A stretch of 64,000 nt of DNA from Actinosynnema sp042752395. Lineage in GTDB: Bacteria > Actinomycetota > Actinomycetes > Mycobacteriales > Pseudonocardiaceae. The stretch spans positions 10,441 to 74,440 of the forward strand of contig NZ_JBHYXZ010000028.1 in the NCBI RefSeq assembly GCF_042752395.1, in the 5' to 3' direction. Made by a program: the position numbers and the translations under genes. Shown here one piece after another: positions 24,567-33,115 of this stretch; position 1 is the first letter of the stretch, and every line of letters starts with the position of its first letter. Below the pieces are notes generated by a model. The model searched no databases. It had not been told where the DNA came from and worked only from the letters and a program-made list of their open reading frames with translations.

Positions 24567-26042
24567 GTGCACGAAGAAGCGGAACGCTGCGCCCGGGCCG
24601 TGCGGTCGAAAGACGCCCGGTTCGACGGGTGGTTCTTCACCGGGGTCCTGACCACCCGGATCTATTGTCGACCGAGTTGCCCGGTCACCGCGCCCAAGGT
24701 CGAGAACATGCGGTTCTACCCGAGTGCGGCGGCCGCGCAACAAGCGGGATTCCGGGCGTGCAAGAGGTGCCGTCCCGACGCGTCGCCGGGGTCCCCGCTG
24801 TGGAACCACCGCGCCGACGCGGTGGCGAAGGCCATGCGGCTGATCGCCGACGGCGTGGTGGACCGCGAGGGCGTGCCCGGCCTGGCCGCCCGCCTCGGCT
24901 ACAGCGTGCGGCAGCTCGAACGGCTGCTGATGGCCGAGCTGGGCGCGGGACCGCTGGCGCTGGCCAGGGCGCAGCGCGCGCAGACCGCCCGGCTGCTCAT
25001 CGAGACGACCGCGTTGCCCATGGCGGAGGTCGCGTTGGCGGCCGGGTTCGCGAGCGTCCGGGCGTTCAACGAGACGGTGCGCGAGGTGTTCGGCCTGTCG
25101 CCGACCGACCTGCGCGCCCGCCGGCGCCCCGCGCCCGACACGCCGGGCGTGCTGTCGCTGCGGCTGCCGTTCCGCGCGCCGCTGCGGCCGGACAACCTGT
25201 TCGGCCACCTCGCCGCGACCGGCGTGCCGGGGGTGGAGGAGTGGCGTGACGGCGCGTACCGGCGCACGCTGCGGCTGCCGCGCGGGCACGGCGTGGTGTC
25301 GTTGACGCCGCAGGCCGACCACGTGGCGTGCCGGCTCGCGTTGAGCGACCTGCGCGACCTGTCGATCGCCATCGCGCGGTGCCGGCGGATGCTCGACCTC
25401 GACGCCGACCCCGTCGCGGTGGACGAGCGACTGCGCGCCGACCCGCTGCTCGGACCCGTGGTGGACGCCGGACCGGGCCGCCGCGTGCCGGGCACGGTGG
25501 ACGCCGAGGAGTTCGCCGTGCGCGCGGTGCTGGGGCAGCAGGTGTCCACGGCCGCCGCCCGCACCCACGCGGGCCGGCTCGTGGCCGCCGCGGGCGAGCC
25601 GATCACCGACGTCGGGCTGACCCACCTGTTCCCGACGTCGTCGGCGCTGGCCGCGCTGGACCCCGCCGTGCTGGCGATGCCGCAGGCCCGCAAGACCGCG
25701 TTCCGCGCGCTGGTCGAGGCGCTGGCGGACGGGAAGATCGACCTCGGGGTCGGCGCGGACTGGGCCAAGGCGCGGGCCGACCTGCTGGCCTTGCCCGGGT
25801 TCGGGCCGTGGACGGTGGAGGTGATCGCGATGCGGGCGCTGGGCGACCCCGACGCGTTCACCCCCACCGACCTCGGCATCCGCATCGCCGCCCGAGCCCT
25901 CGGCCTGCCCGACACACCCGCCGCCCTGGTGCGGCGGTCCGAGGCGTGGCGCCCGTGGCGGGCCTACGCCGTCCAGTACCTGTGGGCCACCGGTGACCAC
26001 GCGATCAACCGGCTGCCCGCCCGAGAGGACGTCCGTCGATGA
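24567..26042 (+). CDS. Ada-AlkA fusion: methyl-phosphotriester sensor and 3-methyladenine DNA glycosylase
   Basis: The protein of about 491 residues combines three parts. First is an Ada N-terminal Zn/methyl-phosphotriester domain with Cys in IYCRPSC and ACKRC. Second is an AraC-type helix-turn-helix (about 85-170, PGLAARLGYSVRQLERLLMA). Third is an AlkA glycosylase with the helix-hairpin-helix LPGFGPWTVEVIAMRALG and the catalytic Asp in TPTDLGIR. The sensor domain can activate transcription when methylated. The GTG at 24567 is chosen because it starts just before the conserved helix; ATG at 24519 is possible. The stop overlaps the ogt start by four bases (ATGA). Confidence 0.88.
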   Translation: MHEEAERCARAVRSKDARFDGWFFTGVLTTRIYCRPSCPVTAPKVENMRFYPSAAAAQQAGFRACKRCRPDASPGSPLWNHRADAVAKAMRLIADGVVDREGVPGLAARLGYSVRQLERLLMAELGAGPLALARAQRAQTARLLIETTALPMAEVALAAGFASVRAFNETVREVFGLSPTDLRARRRPAPDTPGVLSLRLPFRAPLRPDNLFGHLAATGVPGVEEWRDGAYRRTLRLPRGHGVVSLTPQADHVACRLALSDLRDLSIAIARCRRMLDLDADPVAVDERLRADPLLGPVVDAGPGRRVPGTVDAEEFAVRAVLGQQVSTAAARTHAGRLVAAAGEPITDVGLTHLFPTSSALAALDPAVLAMPQARKTAFRALVEALADGKIDLGVGADWAKARADLLALPGFGPWTVEVIAMRALGDPDAFTPTDLGIRIAARALGLPDTPAALVRRSEAWRPWRAYAVQYLWATGDHAINRLPAREDVRR

Positions 26043-26530
26043 GCCACACCACCGTCGACAGCCCCGTCGGACCGCTCACGCTGGTCGCGCGGGACGGCGT
26101 GCTGTCGGGGCTGTACCTGGCCGAGCAGCGGTACCGGCCGCCGCACGAGTCGTTCGGCCCCGAAGACCCCTCGCCCTTCGGGGACGTGATCGCGCAGCTG
26201 GCCGAGTACTTCGACGGCGCGCGGACGTCGTTCGACCTGCCGCTCGACCCGGTCGGCACGCCGTTCCAGCGCACCGTGTGGCGGCTGCTGCGCGAGATCC
26301 CGTACGGCGAGACCACGACGTACGGCGAGCTGGCCCGGCAGCTGGGCCGGCCGTCGGCCGCGCGGGCCGTCGGGTTCGCCAACGGGCACAACCCGATCAG
26401 CATCATCGTGCCGTGCCACCGGGTGGTCGGCGCGAACGGCGGCCTCACCGGGTACGCGGGCGGGATCGTGCGCAAGCGGCAGCTGCTCGACTTCGAGCAG
26501 CGGTCAGACGCCTACCGGCTGCCGATCTGA
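26039..26530 (+). CDS. ogt: Methylated-DNA--[protein]-cysteine S-methyltransferase
   Basis: The 163-residue suicide enzyme removes methyl groups from O6-methylguanine. The active-site motif IVPCHRV (about 121-127) with its Cys and the helix PFQRTVWRLLREIPYGETTTYGELARQLG are complete. It overlaps the Ada-AlkA stop by four bases, so the two alkylation repair genes are translationally coupled and probably controlled by the adaptive sensor encoded just upstream. Confidence 0.95.
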   Translation: MSHTTVDSPVGPLTLVARDGVLSGLYLAEQRYRPPHESFGPEDPSPFGDVIAQLAEYFDGARTSFDLPLDPVGTPFQRTVWRLLREIPYGETTTYGELARQLGRPSAARAVGFANGHNPISIIVPCHRVVGANGGLTGYAGGIVRKRQLLDFEQRSDAYRLPI

Positions 26531-27211
26531 GGCCGGGGCGCGGCGGGCGCGGCGCCTGCGGGCGTCGCCCCGTTCCAGCCACCACTCGGCCAGCAGCAGC
26601 GGGATCGTCCAGCCGAGCCACGCGGCCAGCCCGGAGACCGTCTGGAGCAGGGCGACCTCGCTGCCGCCGAACGCGGTGTCCAGCCGCGGCGACAGCGTGA
26701 TCGCGGCGACGGCCGCCCAGATCCGGTTGCTCATGATCGACGCGGTGAGCGCGAAGCTGCGGATCATCCACCGGCGGTGGTCGACGTGCCGGCGTTGGCG
26801 CGCCATCCGGAAGCCCGCCACCGTGAACGCCAGCCACAGCGCCCCCATCAGCACGTTGCCCACCTGGTTGAGCGGCCCGAACGGCGAGACCGCGCCGATG
26901 GCCAGCGCCGTCACCCCGCCCGGCAGCACACCGGCGAACACGTAGACGCGCCCGACCCGCCGGTGCGCCACCGGGTACCGCTGCCGGAACCACGGCCACA
27001 CCTGCACCACGCAGGTCAGGATCGCCACCGACCCGAACAGCACGTGCGCCACGAGCACCGGGAAGTGCCACGGGTGCGCGGGCACCTCGGGCACCCGCGA
27101 CAACGCCGGGTCCAACGTCACGTACGGCGGCACCGAGAACGCCACGAACACCAGCACCAAGAACCCGAACGGCACCACCCAGGGCCGCCGGTACCACTTC
27201 GTCATCCCCAT
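26504..27211 (-). CDS. DUF2306 integral membrane protein
   Basis: The protein of about 235 residues has several membrane helices. It carries the family segments HVLFGSVAILTCVVQVWPWFR, VHRRVGRVYVFAG-like AHRRVGRVYVF and HRRWMIRSFALTAS, typical of the DUF2306 group whose conserved His residues sit near the membrane. Its role is unknown. The ATG at 27211 places the first helix close to the N-terminus; ATG at 27205 is also possible. Its 3' end overlaps the convergent ogt gene by 27 bp. Confidence 0.8.
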   Translation of the reverse strand: MGMTKWYRRPWVVPFGFLVLVFVAFSVPPYVTLDPALSRVPEVPAHPWHFPVLVAHVLFGSVAILTCVVQVWPWFRQRYPVAHRRVGRVYVFAGVLPGGVTALAIGAVSPFGPLNQVGNVLMGALWLAFTVAGFRMARQRRHVDHRRWMIRSFALTASIMSNRIWAAVAAITLSPRLDTAFGGSEVALLQTVSGLAAWLGWTIPLLLAEWWLERGDARRRRARRAPASDRQPVGV

Positions 27212-27263
27212 GCCCGCACCCAACCGCCCCCCGCTGACCAACCACGCACCATCCCCGCACAAC

Positions 27264-27406
27264 CCGCGTGTCCTACCTCCAGAACGCGCGTGTCCTACGT
27301 TCGCGCACCCCGAGTTGAACGTTCAGGACGACCGGCCTTGTTCTGAACGCTCAACTCGGCCGTTCCGGACGTAGGACACGCGTGACGCGGACGTAGGACA
27401 CGCGCG
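27264..27406. repeat. Long palindromic TGTCCTACGTTC/GAGTTGAACGTTC element, locus 2
   Basis: The left half has CGCGTGTCCTAC twice, then CGAGTTGAACGTTCAGGAC. The centre is ACCGGCCTTG. The right half is the reverse complement series: GTTCTGAACGCTCAACTCG, GGACGTAGGACACGCG and GGACGTAGGACACGCGC. The whole 143-bp block can fold into one long imperfect cruciform. It lies between divergent genes, so it is not only a terminator. Confidence 0.8.
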
Positions 27407-27427
27407 GCCGACAAGGTCTGTTGGCTT

Positions 27428-27443
27428 GACAAGAGAAGTTGTC
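27428..27443. promoter_or_regulatory. ArsR-type operator GACAA-N6-TTGTC overlapping a -35 element
   Basis: The perfect dyad GACAA-GAGAAG-TTGTC starts inside a consensus TTGACA (27426-27431), about 18 bp upstream of the regulator ATG. Binding here would block RNA polymerase, which fits autoregulation of the winged-helix gene at 27461. Confidence 0.6.
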
Positions 27444-27460
27444 GGTGAGAGGGTTCCGGC

Positions 27461-28045
27461 ATGTTCGAAGTGGCGGTGATCGAGGACCCGGCGGTGGCCG
27501 AGGTCTCGTTGGACCCGGTGCGGGCGAGGTTGTTGGCCGAGCTGGCCGAACCGAACTCGGCGACCACGCTGGCGGCGAAGATCGGGCTGCCCCGGCAGAA
27601 GGTCAACTACCACCTGCGCACGCTGGAGCAGCACGGCCTGGTCGAGCTGGCCGAGGAACGCCGCAAGGGCAACATGACCGAACGGGTCATGCGCGCCACC
27701 GCCGCGTCCTACGTCATCTCGCCCACGGCCCTGGCCGCCGTCCAGCCCGACCCGGAACGCGCGCCCGACCGCCTGTCGGCCCGCTGGCTCCTGGCCGTGG
27801 CCGCACGGCTGGTCCGCGACGTCGGCACGCTGATCACCGGCGCGGCCAAGGCGGACAAGAGGGTCGCCACCTTCGCCCTCGACGGCGAGGTCCGCTTCGC
27901 CACCGCCGCCGACCGCGCGGCGTTCGCCGAGGAGCTGGCCGCCGCCGTCACGACCCTGGTCGCCAAGTACCACGACGAGTCCGCGCCCGGCGGACGACCA
28001 CACCGCGTGGTCGTCGCCGTCCACCCGAGCATCCCGAAGGAGTGA
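27461..28045 (+). CDS. ArsR-type winged-helix regulator
   Basis: The 194-residue regulator has an N-terminal winged helix: VSLDPVRARLLAELAEP, then TTLAAKIGLPRQKVNYHLRTLE as recognition helix and HGLVELAEERRKGNMTER as wing. The C-terminal 100 residues are not a known ligand domain. It opens a three-gene operon with an SRPBCC protein (2 bp gap, GGAG ribosome binding site) and a hydrolase. ArsR/SRPBCC pairs are a common actinomycete arrangement. No metal-binding Cys cluster is visible. Confidence 0.88.
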   Translation: MFEVAVIEDPAVAEVSLDPVRARLLAELAEPNSATTLAAKIGLPRQKVNYHLRTLEQHGLVELAEERRKGNMTERVMRATAASYVISPTALAAVQPDPERAPDRLSARWLLAVAARLVRDVGTLITGAAKADKRVATFALDGEVRFATAADRAAFAEELAAAVTTLVAKYHDESAPGGRPHRVVVAVHPSIPKE

Positions 28046-28047
28046 CG

Positions 28048-28764
28048 ATGGGTCACGCGTTCGAAGGCGTCAACGAAGCCGAGCTGGACGGCGTGACGCC
28101 GGAGCAGGTCTGGGAGGCCATCGCCACCGGCCCCGGCATCGACTCCTGGTTCATGGGCTCGAACGAGGTCGAGCCCGGCGAGGTCGTCCGGCAGGCGTTC
28201 GGCGACTACCGCCCCGCCCACTCGATCACCGCCTGGGAGCCCGGCAAGCGCCTCGCCTACGGCGGCGACGAGGAGCCCGACGGCCGGTTCGTCGCCTACG
28301 AGTTCCTGATCGAGGGCCGCGACCGGGGCAGCACGGTGCTGCGCATGGTCGCGAGCGGCTTCCTGCCCGGCGACGACTGGGAGGACGAGTTCGAGGCCAT
28401 GCTCGCGGGCGGCGAGATGTTCTGGCAGACCCTCGTCACCTACCTGCGCCACTTCGCCGGCCGCACCGCCCGCCCGGTCACCGCCTTCGGCCCTCCGGTC
28501 GCCGACTGGCCCGCGACGTGGGCGAAGCTCGGCCGCAAGCTCGGCCTCGACCGCGCCCCCCGCACCGGCGACGAGGTCGCGCTCGACGGCGAGCCCGGCG
28601 TCGTCTACTTCGCCAACGCCCAGACCGCGGGCATCCGCACGGACCGCGCGCTGTACCGCTTCTTCCAGGGGATCGCCGGCTTCCCCACCGCCATGCACCA
28701 CGTGTTCACCGACGACCACCGCGACGAGCGGACGTGGTCGACCTGGATGGAGGACCTCGCATGA
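28048..28764 (+). CDS. SRPBCC-family (START-like) ligand-binding protein
   Basis: The 238-residue protein matches AHSA1-like SRPBCC proteins: TPEQVWEAIATGPGIDSWFMG (about 16-36), WEPGKRLAYGG and FLPGDDWEDEFEAM. These proteins bind hydrophobic ligands in a deep cavity. The function of this one is unknown. It sits between the ArsR-type gene and an alpha/beta hydrolase and overlaps the latter by four bases (ATGA), so all three are co-translated. Confidence 0.88.
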   Translation: MGHAFEGVNEAELDGVTPEQVWEAIATGPGIDSWFMGSNEVEPGEVVRQAFGDYRPAHSITAWEPGKRLAYGGDEEPDGRFVAYEFLIEGRDRGSTVLRMVASGFLPGDDWEDEFEAMLAGGEMFWQTLVTYLRHFAGRTARPVTAFGPPVADWPATWAKLGRKLGLDRAPRTGDEVALDGEPGVVYFANAQTAGIRTDRALYRFFQGIAGFPTAMHHVFTDDHRDERTWSTWMEDLA

Positions 28765-29561
28765 CCACGGAACGGGTCGTGTCCAAGGACGGCACGACGA
28801 TCGCCTGCACGCGCGTCGGCTCCGGCCCCGCGCTGATCATCGTGGACGGCGCGCTGTGCCACCGCGCCTTCGGCCCGGCCACGGCCCTGGCGGGCGAGCT
28901 GGCCGCGCACTTCACCGTCTACACCTACGACCGGCGCGGCCGGGGCGAGAGCGGCAACGCCACGTCCTACGACGTCGAGCGCGAGGTCGAGGACATCGCC
29001 GCTCTCATCGAGCACGCGGGCGGCTCGGCGCACCTGTTCGGCATGTCCTCCGGCGGCACTCTGGTCGCCGAGGCGGCGCACCGCGGCGTGGCGGCCGAGC
29101 GGATCGCGATCTACGAGTCGCCGATGATCGTCGACGACACCCGCGAGCCCATGGCCGACGACCTGCCGGACCGGGTGCGCCGCGCGCTCGCCGAAGGCCG
29201 CCGGGGCGACGCGGTCAAGCTGTTCATGCGGTACGTCGGCACGCCCGGCCCGGTGATCGCGCTGCTCCGGGTCATGCCGCCGTGGCGGAAGCTCAAGGCC
29301 GTCGCGCACACCCTGCCGCACGACTTCGCGCTCGTCGCCGAGTTCCAGCGCGGCACGCCGCCGGCCGCCGACCGGTGGGCCGGCGCGGAGGCGCCCGCGC
29401 TCGTGATCGCCGGCGGCAAGAGCCCGGAGTACCTGCGCAACGCGCAGCGGCGACTGGCCTCGACCCTGCCGAAGGGCGAGCTGACCGTGCTCCCCGGCCA
29501 GACGCACATGGTCAAGGCCAAGGTGACCGCGCCGGTGCTGGTCGACTTCTTCCGCCGCTGA
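28761..29561 (+). CDS. Alpha/beta hydrolase
   Basis: The 266-residue hydrolase has the nucleophile motif GMSSGG (about 94-99), the oxyanion segment IIVDGALCHRAFG, and a C-terminal Asp/His region in which His is in GQTHMVKAK. The substrate is unknown. It is the third gene of the ArsR-SRPBCC-hydrolase operon, so expression should follow the GACAA-N6-TTGTC operator. Confidence 0.88.
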   Translation: MTTERVVSKDGTTIACTRVGSGPALIIVDGALCHRAFGPATALAGELAAHFTVYTYDRRGRGESGNATSYDVEREVEDIAALIEHAGGSAHLFGMSSGGTLVAEAAHRGVAAERIAIYESPMIVDDTREPMADDLPDRVRRALAEGRRGDAVKLFMRYVGTPGPVIALLRVMPPWRKLKAVAHTLPHDFALVAEFQRGTPPAADRWAGAEAPALVIAGGKSPEYLRNAQRRLASTLPKGELTVLPGQTHMVKAKVTAPVLVDFFRR

Positions 29562-29620
29562 CCGCGCGGAACCGGGTGGTGGGCGGGGTCCCCCGTCCAC
29601 CACCGCCGCACGCGACGCCG

Positions 29621-30454
29621 TCAGGGCTTGCGGCCGACCGCGCCCGCGATGCAGTGGCTCACCGCGTCGAGCGCCTTGAGCCGCGGGCCGTCCGGCCACC
29701 AGTCCGCGCAGATCACCACGCCCGGCTCGACCAGTTCGAGCCCGTGGAACAGCCCCTGCAGCTCGTTCATCGTGATGAACCGCCCGCTGCCCATCGGGGA
29801 GTGCAGGAACGTCTGCTCCATGCGGCGCGCGATGGCCGAGTGCTCCTCGGTCTCCGGGTCGAGGAAGTGCGAGATCGCGACGTACGAGCCGGACGGCAGG
29901 GCGTCGATGTACTCCGCCATGATCTCGGCCGACGTGGGCGAGTCGCCGTTGTAGTGGTGCAGCGTGCCGAGCTGGAACAGCGCCACCGGCTCGCTGAAGT
30001 CGATGTGCTTGCGCACGACCTCGTCGTTGAGGATCTCCCGCGGCTTGAAGATGTCGGCGGCGGAGAAGTGCGTCTGGTCGTTCTCCTCCAGCAGCGCGCG
30101 ACCGTGGGCCAGTACCACCGGGTCGTTGTCCACGTACACCACTCGTGCATCCGGGTTGATCCGTTGCGCCACTTGGTGGGTGTTCTCGGCGGTGGGCAAC
30201 CCGGACCCGCAGTCCAGGAACTGCGAGATCCCCGTCTGGCTCGCGACGAACCGGGTGACGCGGATCAGGAAGCTGCGGTTGTCCACGGCGAGCGTGGCCG
30301 CTTCCGGCGCGACCTGCTGCACCCGGCGCAGCACTTCACGGTCGATCTCGTAGTTGTCCTTGCCGTTCAGGAAGGCGTCGTAGACCCTGGCGATGCTGGC
30401 CTTCGTGGTGTCGATGTAGACGGGGGCGGCGGCGTCCGAGGACGAACCCGGCAT
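29621..30454 (-). CDS. DUF574-type S-adenosylmethionine methyltransferase
   Basis: The 277-residue protein matches the actinomycete S-adenosyl methyltransferase family PF04672 (DUF574): SIARVYDAFLNGKDNYEIDR (about 20-39), FLDCGSGLPTAENTHQVAQ (SAM motif, about 80-98) and VVYVDNDPVVLAHGRALL. The members are numerous in filamentous actinomycetes and have no proven substrate. It diverges from the XRE-DUF5753 gene across a 213-bp intergenic region. Confidence 0.92.
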   Translation of the reverse strand: MPGSSSDAAAPVYIDTTKASIARVYDAFLNGKDNYEIDREVLRRVQQVAPEAATLAVDNRSFLIRVTRFVASQTGISQFLDCGSGLPTAENTHQVAQRINPDARVVYVDNDPVVLAHGRALLEENDQTHFSAADIFKPREILNDEVVRKHIDFSEPVALFQLGTLHHYNGDSPTSAEIMAEYIDALPSGSYVAISHFLDPETEEHSAIARRMEQTFLHSPMGSGRFITMNELQGLFHGLELVEPGVVICADWWPDGPRLKALDAVSHCIAGAVGRKP

Positions 30455-30667
30455 TGTGGTGACCTCGCATTACGGGGATGGGAGTGATGTCTTGTGCACC
30501 GCGTCACAGTCCGCTCAGCGTAAGGGTATGGGCTCAACGCGTGAGTGGGACTCATACGTCTGACCGGGCAAGATCATGGGTGTACGTTCAGTGACGATGC
30601 GAGTCGGCACTCCCCGGACGCAACCGCTGTTCGGGTGGGACGGTCACAACGGGCGGGAGGATCGGCG

Positions 30668-31543
30668 ATGGCGACGGACGAACCCACCCCGGAGCGGGAC
30701 AGCGGTCCCACCGCGCTGCGCATCGTGCTCGGGGCGCAGCTGCGCAGGTTGCGGGAGGCGGCGGAGATCAGCCGCGCGGACGCGGGCTACGCCATCCGCG
30801 GCTCGGAGTCGAAGATCAGCCGGATGGAGCTGGGCCGCGTCGGCCTGAAGCCGCGCGACGTGGGCGACCTGCTCACCATGTACGGCGTCGAGGACCCGGG
30901 CGAGCGGGAGAAGTTCCTCGACATGGTCCGGCGCTCGAACTCCCCGGGCTGGTGGCACCGCTACACCGACCTCATGCCGGACTGGTTCCACGACTTCGTC
31001 GGCCTGGAGGAGGCCGCGTCGCGGATCCTGGTCTACGAGACGCAGTTCGTGCCGGGCCTGCTCCAGACCGAGGAGTACGCGACGGCGATCTCCAGCCACG
31101 GCCGGCCCGAGCTGGTCACGCCCGAGGTGCGGCGGCGGGTGGCGCTGCGGATGCAGCGGCAGCGGATCCTGGCCCGGCCGGGCGCGCCGCGGCTCTGGGC
31201 GGTGGTCGACGAGTCGGTCCTGTACCGGACGATCGGCGGCCGCCAGGTCCTCGTCAACCAGATCGACTACTTGCTCAGCGTGACGAAGGACGGCCCGGTC
31301 ACGCTCCAGATCGTGCCGTTCCCGTTGGCCGGGTACGCGGCCAAGGGACCTTTCGCGATGCTCAGGTTCGGCGAGCCGGACCTGCCTGACATCGTGTACC
31401 TCGAACACCTCGCCGGTGCCCTCTACCTGGACAAAGTCGAGGAGCTGGAGATCTACAGCAGGGTGTTCGACCGGCTGACGGTGGACGCCGAGACGCCCGA
31501 CCGGAGCCGGCAGATGCTGGCCAAGCGGCGGGCGGAGCTGTAG
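30668..31543 (+). CDS. XRE-family regulator with C-terminal DUF5753
   Basis: The 291-residue regulator has an N-terminal helix-turn-helix (about 15-75, LGAQLRRLREAAEISRADAG then GSESKISRMELGRVG) and the DUF5753 ligand-like domain (YETQFVPGLLQTEEYA, RRQRILARPGAP-like region). Such proteins pair with DUF397 proteins in developmental control in actinomycetes (WhiJ-type). The DUF397 gene follows 132 bp downstream with its own promoter and paired operators. Confidence 0.93.
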   Translation: MATDEPTPERDSGPTALRIVLGAQLRRLREAAEISRADAGYAIRGSESKISRMELGRVGLKPRDVGDLLTMYGVEDPGEREKFLDMVRRSNSPGWWHRYTDLMPDWFHDFVGLEEAASRILVYETQFVPGLLQTEEYATAISSHGRPELVTPEVRRRVALRMQRQRILARPGAPRLWAVVDESVLYRTIGGRQVLVNQIDYLLSVTKDGPVTLQIVPFPLAGYAAKGPFAMLRFGEPDLPDIVYLEHLAGALYLDKVEELEIYSRVFDRLTVDAETPDRSRQMLAKRRAEL

Positions 31544-31579
31544 CTGTCGTCCAACCGGGCGAAGTTCACGCTCCGCATC

Positions 31580-31643
31580 TGCACGTGCATTTACCCGTGC
31601 AGTCGCCGGTGCTACGGTCCGTGCACAACCGGATGCACGTGCA
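31580..31643. promoter_or_regulatory. Promoter of the DUF397 gene flanked by two TGCACGTGCA palindromes
   Basis: TTTACC (31590-31595), a 17-bp spacer and TACGGT (31613-31618) form a good sigma-70-type promoter. Identical 10-bp palindromes TGCACGTGCA lie directly upstream of the -35 (31580-31589) and downstream of the -10 (31634-31643), 54 bp apart. Extra half-sites GTGCA occur at about 31597 and 31621. The XRE protein encoded just upstream is the likely binder. Confidence 0.65.
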
Positions 31644-31675
31644 GATGCATCACATGGCTCGGAGGGTGATCTCGA

Positions 31676-31915
31676 ATGGCCATCAAGGTTCACAACGGCA
31701 TGTCCGCGGCCGACCTGAACGGCGTCACGTGGACCAAGAGCTCCCACAGCGACGCGATCGGCAACTGCGTCGAGCTGGCCGCGCTCGACGGCGGCGACGT
31801 GGCGATGCGCAACTCCCGGTTCCCCGACGGTCCCGCGCTGGTCTACACGCGGGCGGAGATCGCCGCGTTCGTGGCGGGGGCCAGGGACGGGGAGTTCGAT
31901 GACCTCGTCCACTGA
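31676..31915 (+). CDS. DUF397 family protein
   Basis: The 79-residue protein has the DUF397 hallmarks: TWTKSSHSDAIGNCVELAAL (about 20-39), VAMRNSRFPDGPALVYTRAE and IAAFVAGARDGEFDDL. DUF397 proteins are partners of XRE-DUF5753 regulators, related in setting to the BldB/AbaA-like proteins of Streptomyces. It starts at 31676 with the ribosome binding site GGAGG and overlaps the next gene by 17 bases. Confidence 0.93.
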   Translation: MAIKVHNGMSAADLNGVTWTKSSHSDAIGNCVELAALDGGDVAMRNSRFPDGPALVYTRAEIAAFVAGARDGEFDDLVH

Positions 31916-32207
31916 CCACTCGTCCCGGACGACGTTCCAGCTCCGGGAGCTGATCGCGCGCGGGTTCCAGTTCCTGCACCCGCGTGACGCCCGGGGCGAG
32001 TTGGCGGCCGTGGTCGGGGTGCGGGCGCACGACGCGGTCATCGACGTCGTGCGGTTGCACACCGAGGACGACGCGGTCGCCATGCGGATGCCCGCCGACG
32101 AGGTGAACGTGCTGTCGCCCAGCAGGTTCTCGTGGCGCCGTTGCGGACCGGCCACGCACGTGCTCGAAGAGCTGCTCGACCTGCCCGACGACGACCGGGT
32201 CGGGTGA
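31899..32207 (+). CDS. Small hypothetical protein after DUF397
   Basis: The 102-residue protein (start MTSSTDHSSRTTFQLRELIA) is acidic and soluble, with the phrase GFQFLHPRDARGELAAVVGV and repeated VDVVRLHTEDDAVAMRMP. Its ATG lies inside the end of the DUF397 gene (17-bp overlap), so it belongs to the same transcript. I do not recognise a family, but the overlap and clean codon use support it as real. Confidence 0.72.
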   Translation: MTSSTDHSSRTTFQLRELIARGFQFLHPRDARGELAAVVGVRAHDAVIDVVRLHTEDDAVAMRMPADEVNVLSPSRFSWRRCGPATHVLEELLDLPDDDRVG

Positions 32208-32444
32208 GGCTTCCCGTCCGCGTCCGCGGTGGCGGACGGGACCGAGGGGGTTGGCGGCCCCCTCACGGCGAACTTGACCTGGAGACGCAGCGGGAGTCGA
32301 CTCCGCGCCCGAAGACGTCGACGCCACGCTCGGAGCGCAACTCCGTGTTCGTCGCATCAGCGGCGTGGGGGCCGAGGTCGGCTTCGGTCCCCACGCCGGC
32401 CACCCCGTCTCGGCCCGTCGTTCGGCGGCAGGCTGTTGGTCGGC

Positions 32445-32489
32445 GGCGGGTCGTTCAGGAGCGGGTCGTTCAGGGGCGGGTCGCTCAGG
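32445..32489. repeat. Three 15-bp tandem repeats at the TetR stop codon
   Basis: CGGGTCGTTCAGG(A/G)G occurs three times in a row, the last with one change. Because the unit is five codons long, each copy places a TGA in the TetR reading frame, so there are three in-frame stops spaced 15 bp. Confidence 0.7.
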
Positions 32490-33093
32490 GGCGGCGCAGA
32501 CCGCTCAGCACCACGTCCAGGCCGCGGCGGAACTCGAGGTCCGGCGTGATCGTGCGCGCCGTCGCGGCCGTCTCGGCCAGCAGCGGGTACCGCTCGCCCA
32601 GCGCGGCCATCGCCTCCGTGCCCGGTCCGGGCAGCGGGCTGCGGTGCTCGATCTCGGTCGCCCCGATCACGTAGCTCAGCAGCGCCCGCAACGCGATGAC
32701 CCGCTGCTCGCCGGTGAACCCGGCCGCGGTCAGGACCTCCAGCACGGACTCCGACCAGCGCAGCAGGCTCGGGCACCGGTGCCGGTGCGCCATCGTGAGC
32801 GGCACCGCGTTCGGGTGCGCGGCGATCGCCGCCCGGACCCGTTCCACCAGGACCGCGACCTGCTTGTCCCACAGCGCCCGCGGCGGCCGGGTGTCCACAT
32901 CGGACAGCATGTGGTCGACCGCCAGCGCCTCCAGCTCGTCCCGGTCCGCGACGTACCGGTAGAGCGACATCGTGCCCATGCCCAGCTCCGCGGCGACCGC
33001 GCGCATCGACAGCGCCGCCAGGCCCTCGCGGTCGAGGACGGCGAGCGTGGCGGCGGCGAGCGCGGCCGGGGACAGCGACTTGGGACGCGGCAT
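32485..33093 (-). CDS. TetR-family repressor
   Basis: The 202-residue regulator has an N-terminal helix-turn-helix (LAVLDREGLAALSMRAVAAE then MGTMSLYRYVADRDELEALA, about 17-58) and a TetR C-terminal domain with the segment LLRWSESVLEVL. The divergent neighbour is a peroxiredoxin-like gene. Two GCGTAC-N3-G(T/C)ACGC operators lie between them. Confidence 0.9.
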   Translation of the reverse strand: MPRPKSLSPAALAAATLAVLDREGLAALSMRAVAAELGMGTMSLYRYVADRDELEALAVDHMLSDVDTRPPRALWDKQVAVLVERVRAAIAAHPNAVPLTMAHRHRCPSLLRWSESVLEVLTAAGFTGEQRVIALRALLSYVIGATEIEHRSPLPGPGTEAMAALGERYPLLAETAATARTITPDLEFRRGLDVVLSGLRRP

Positions 33094-33115
33094 GGCGCAC
33101 GACAGCGTACTGGAG

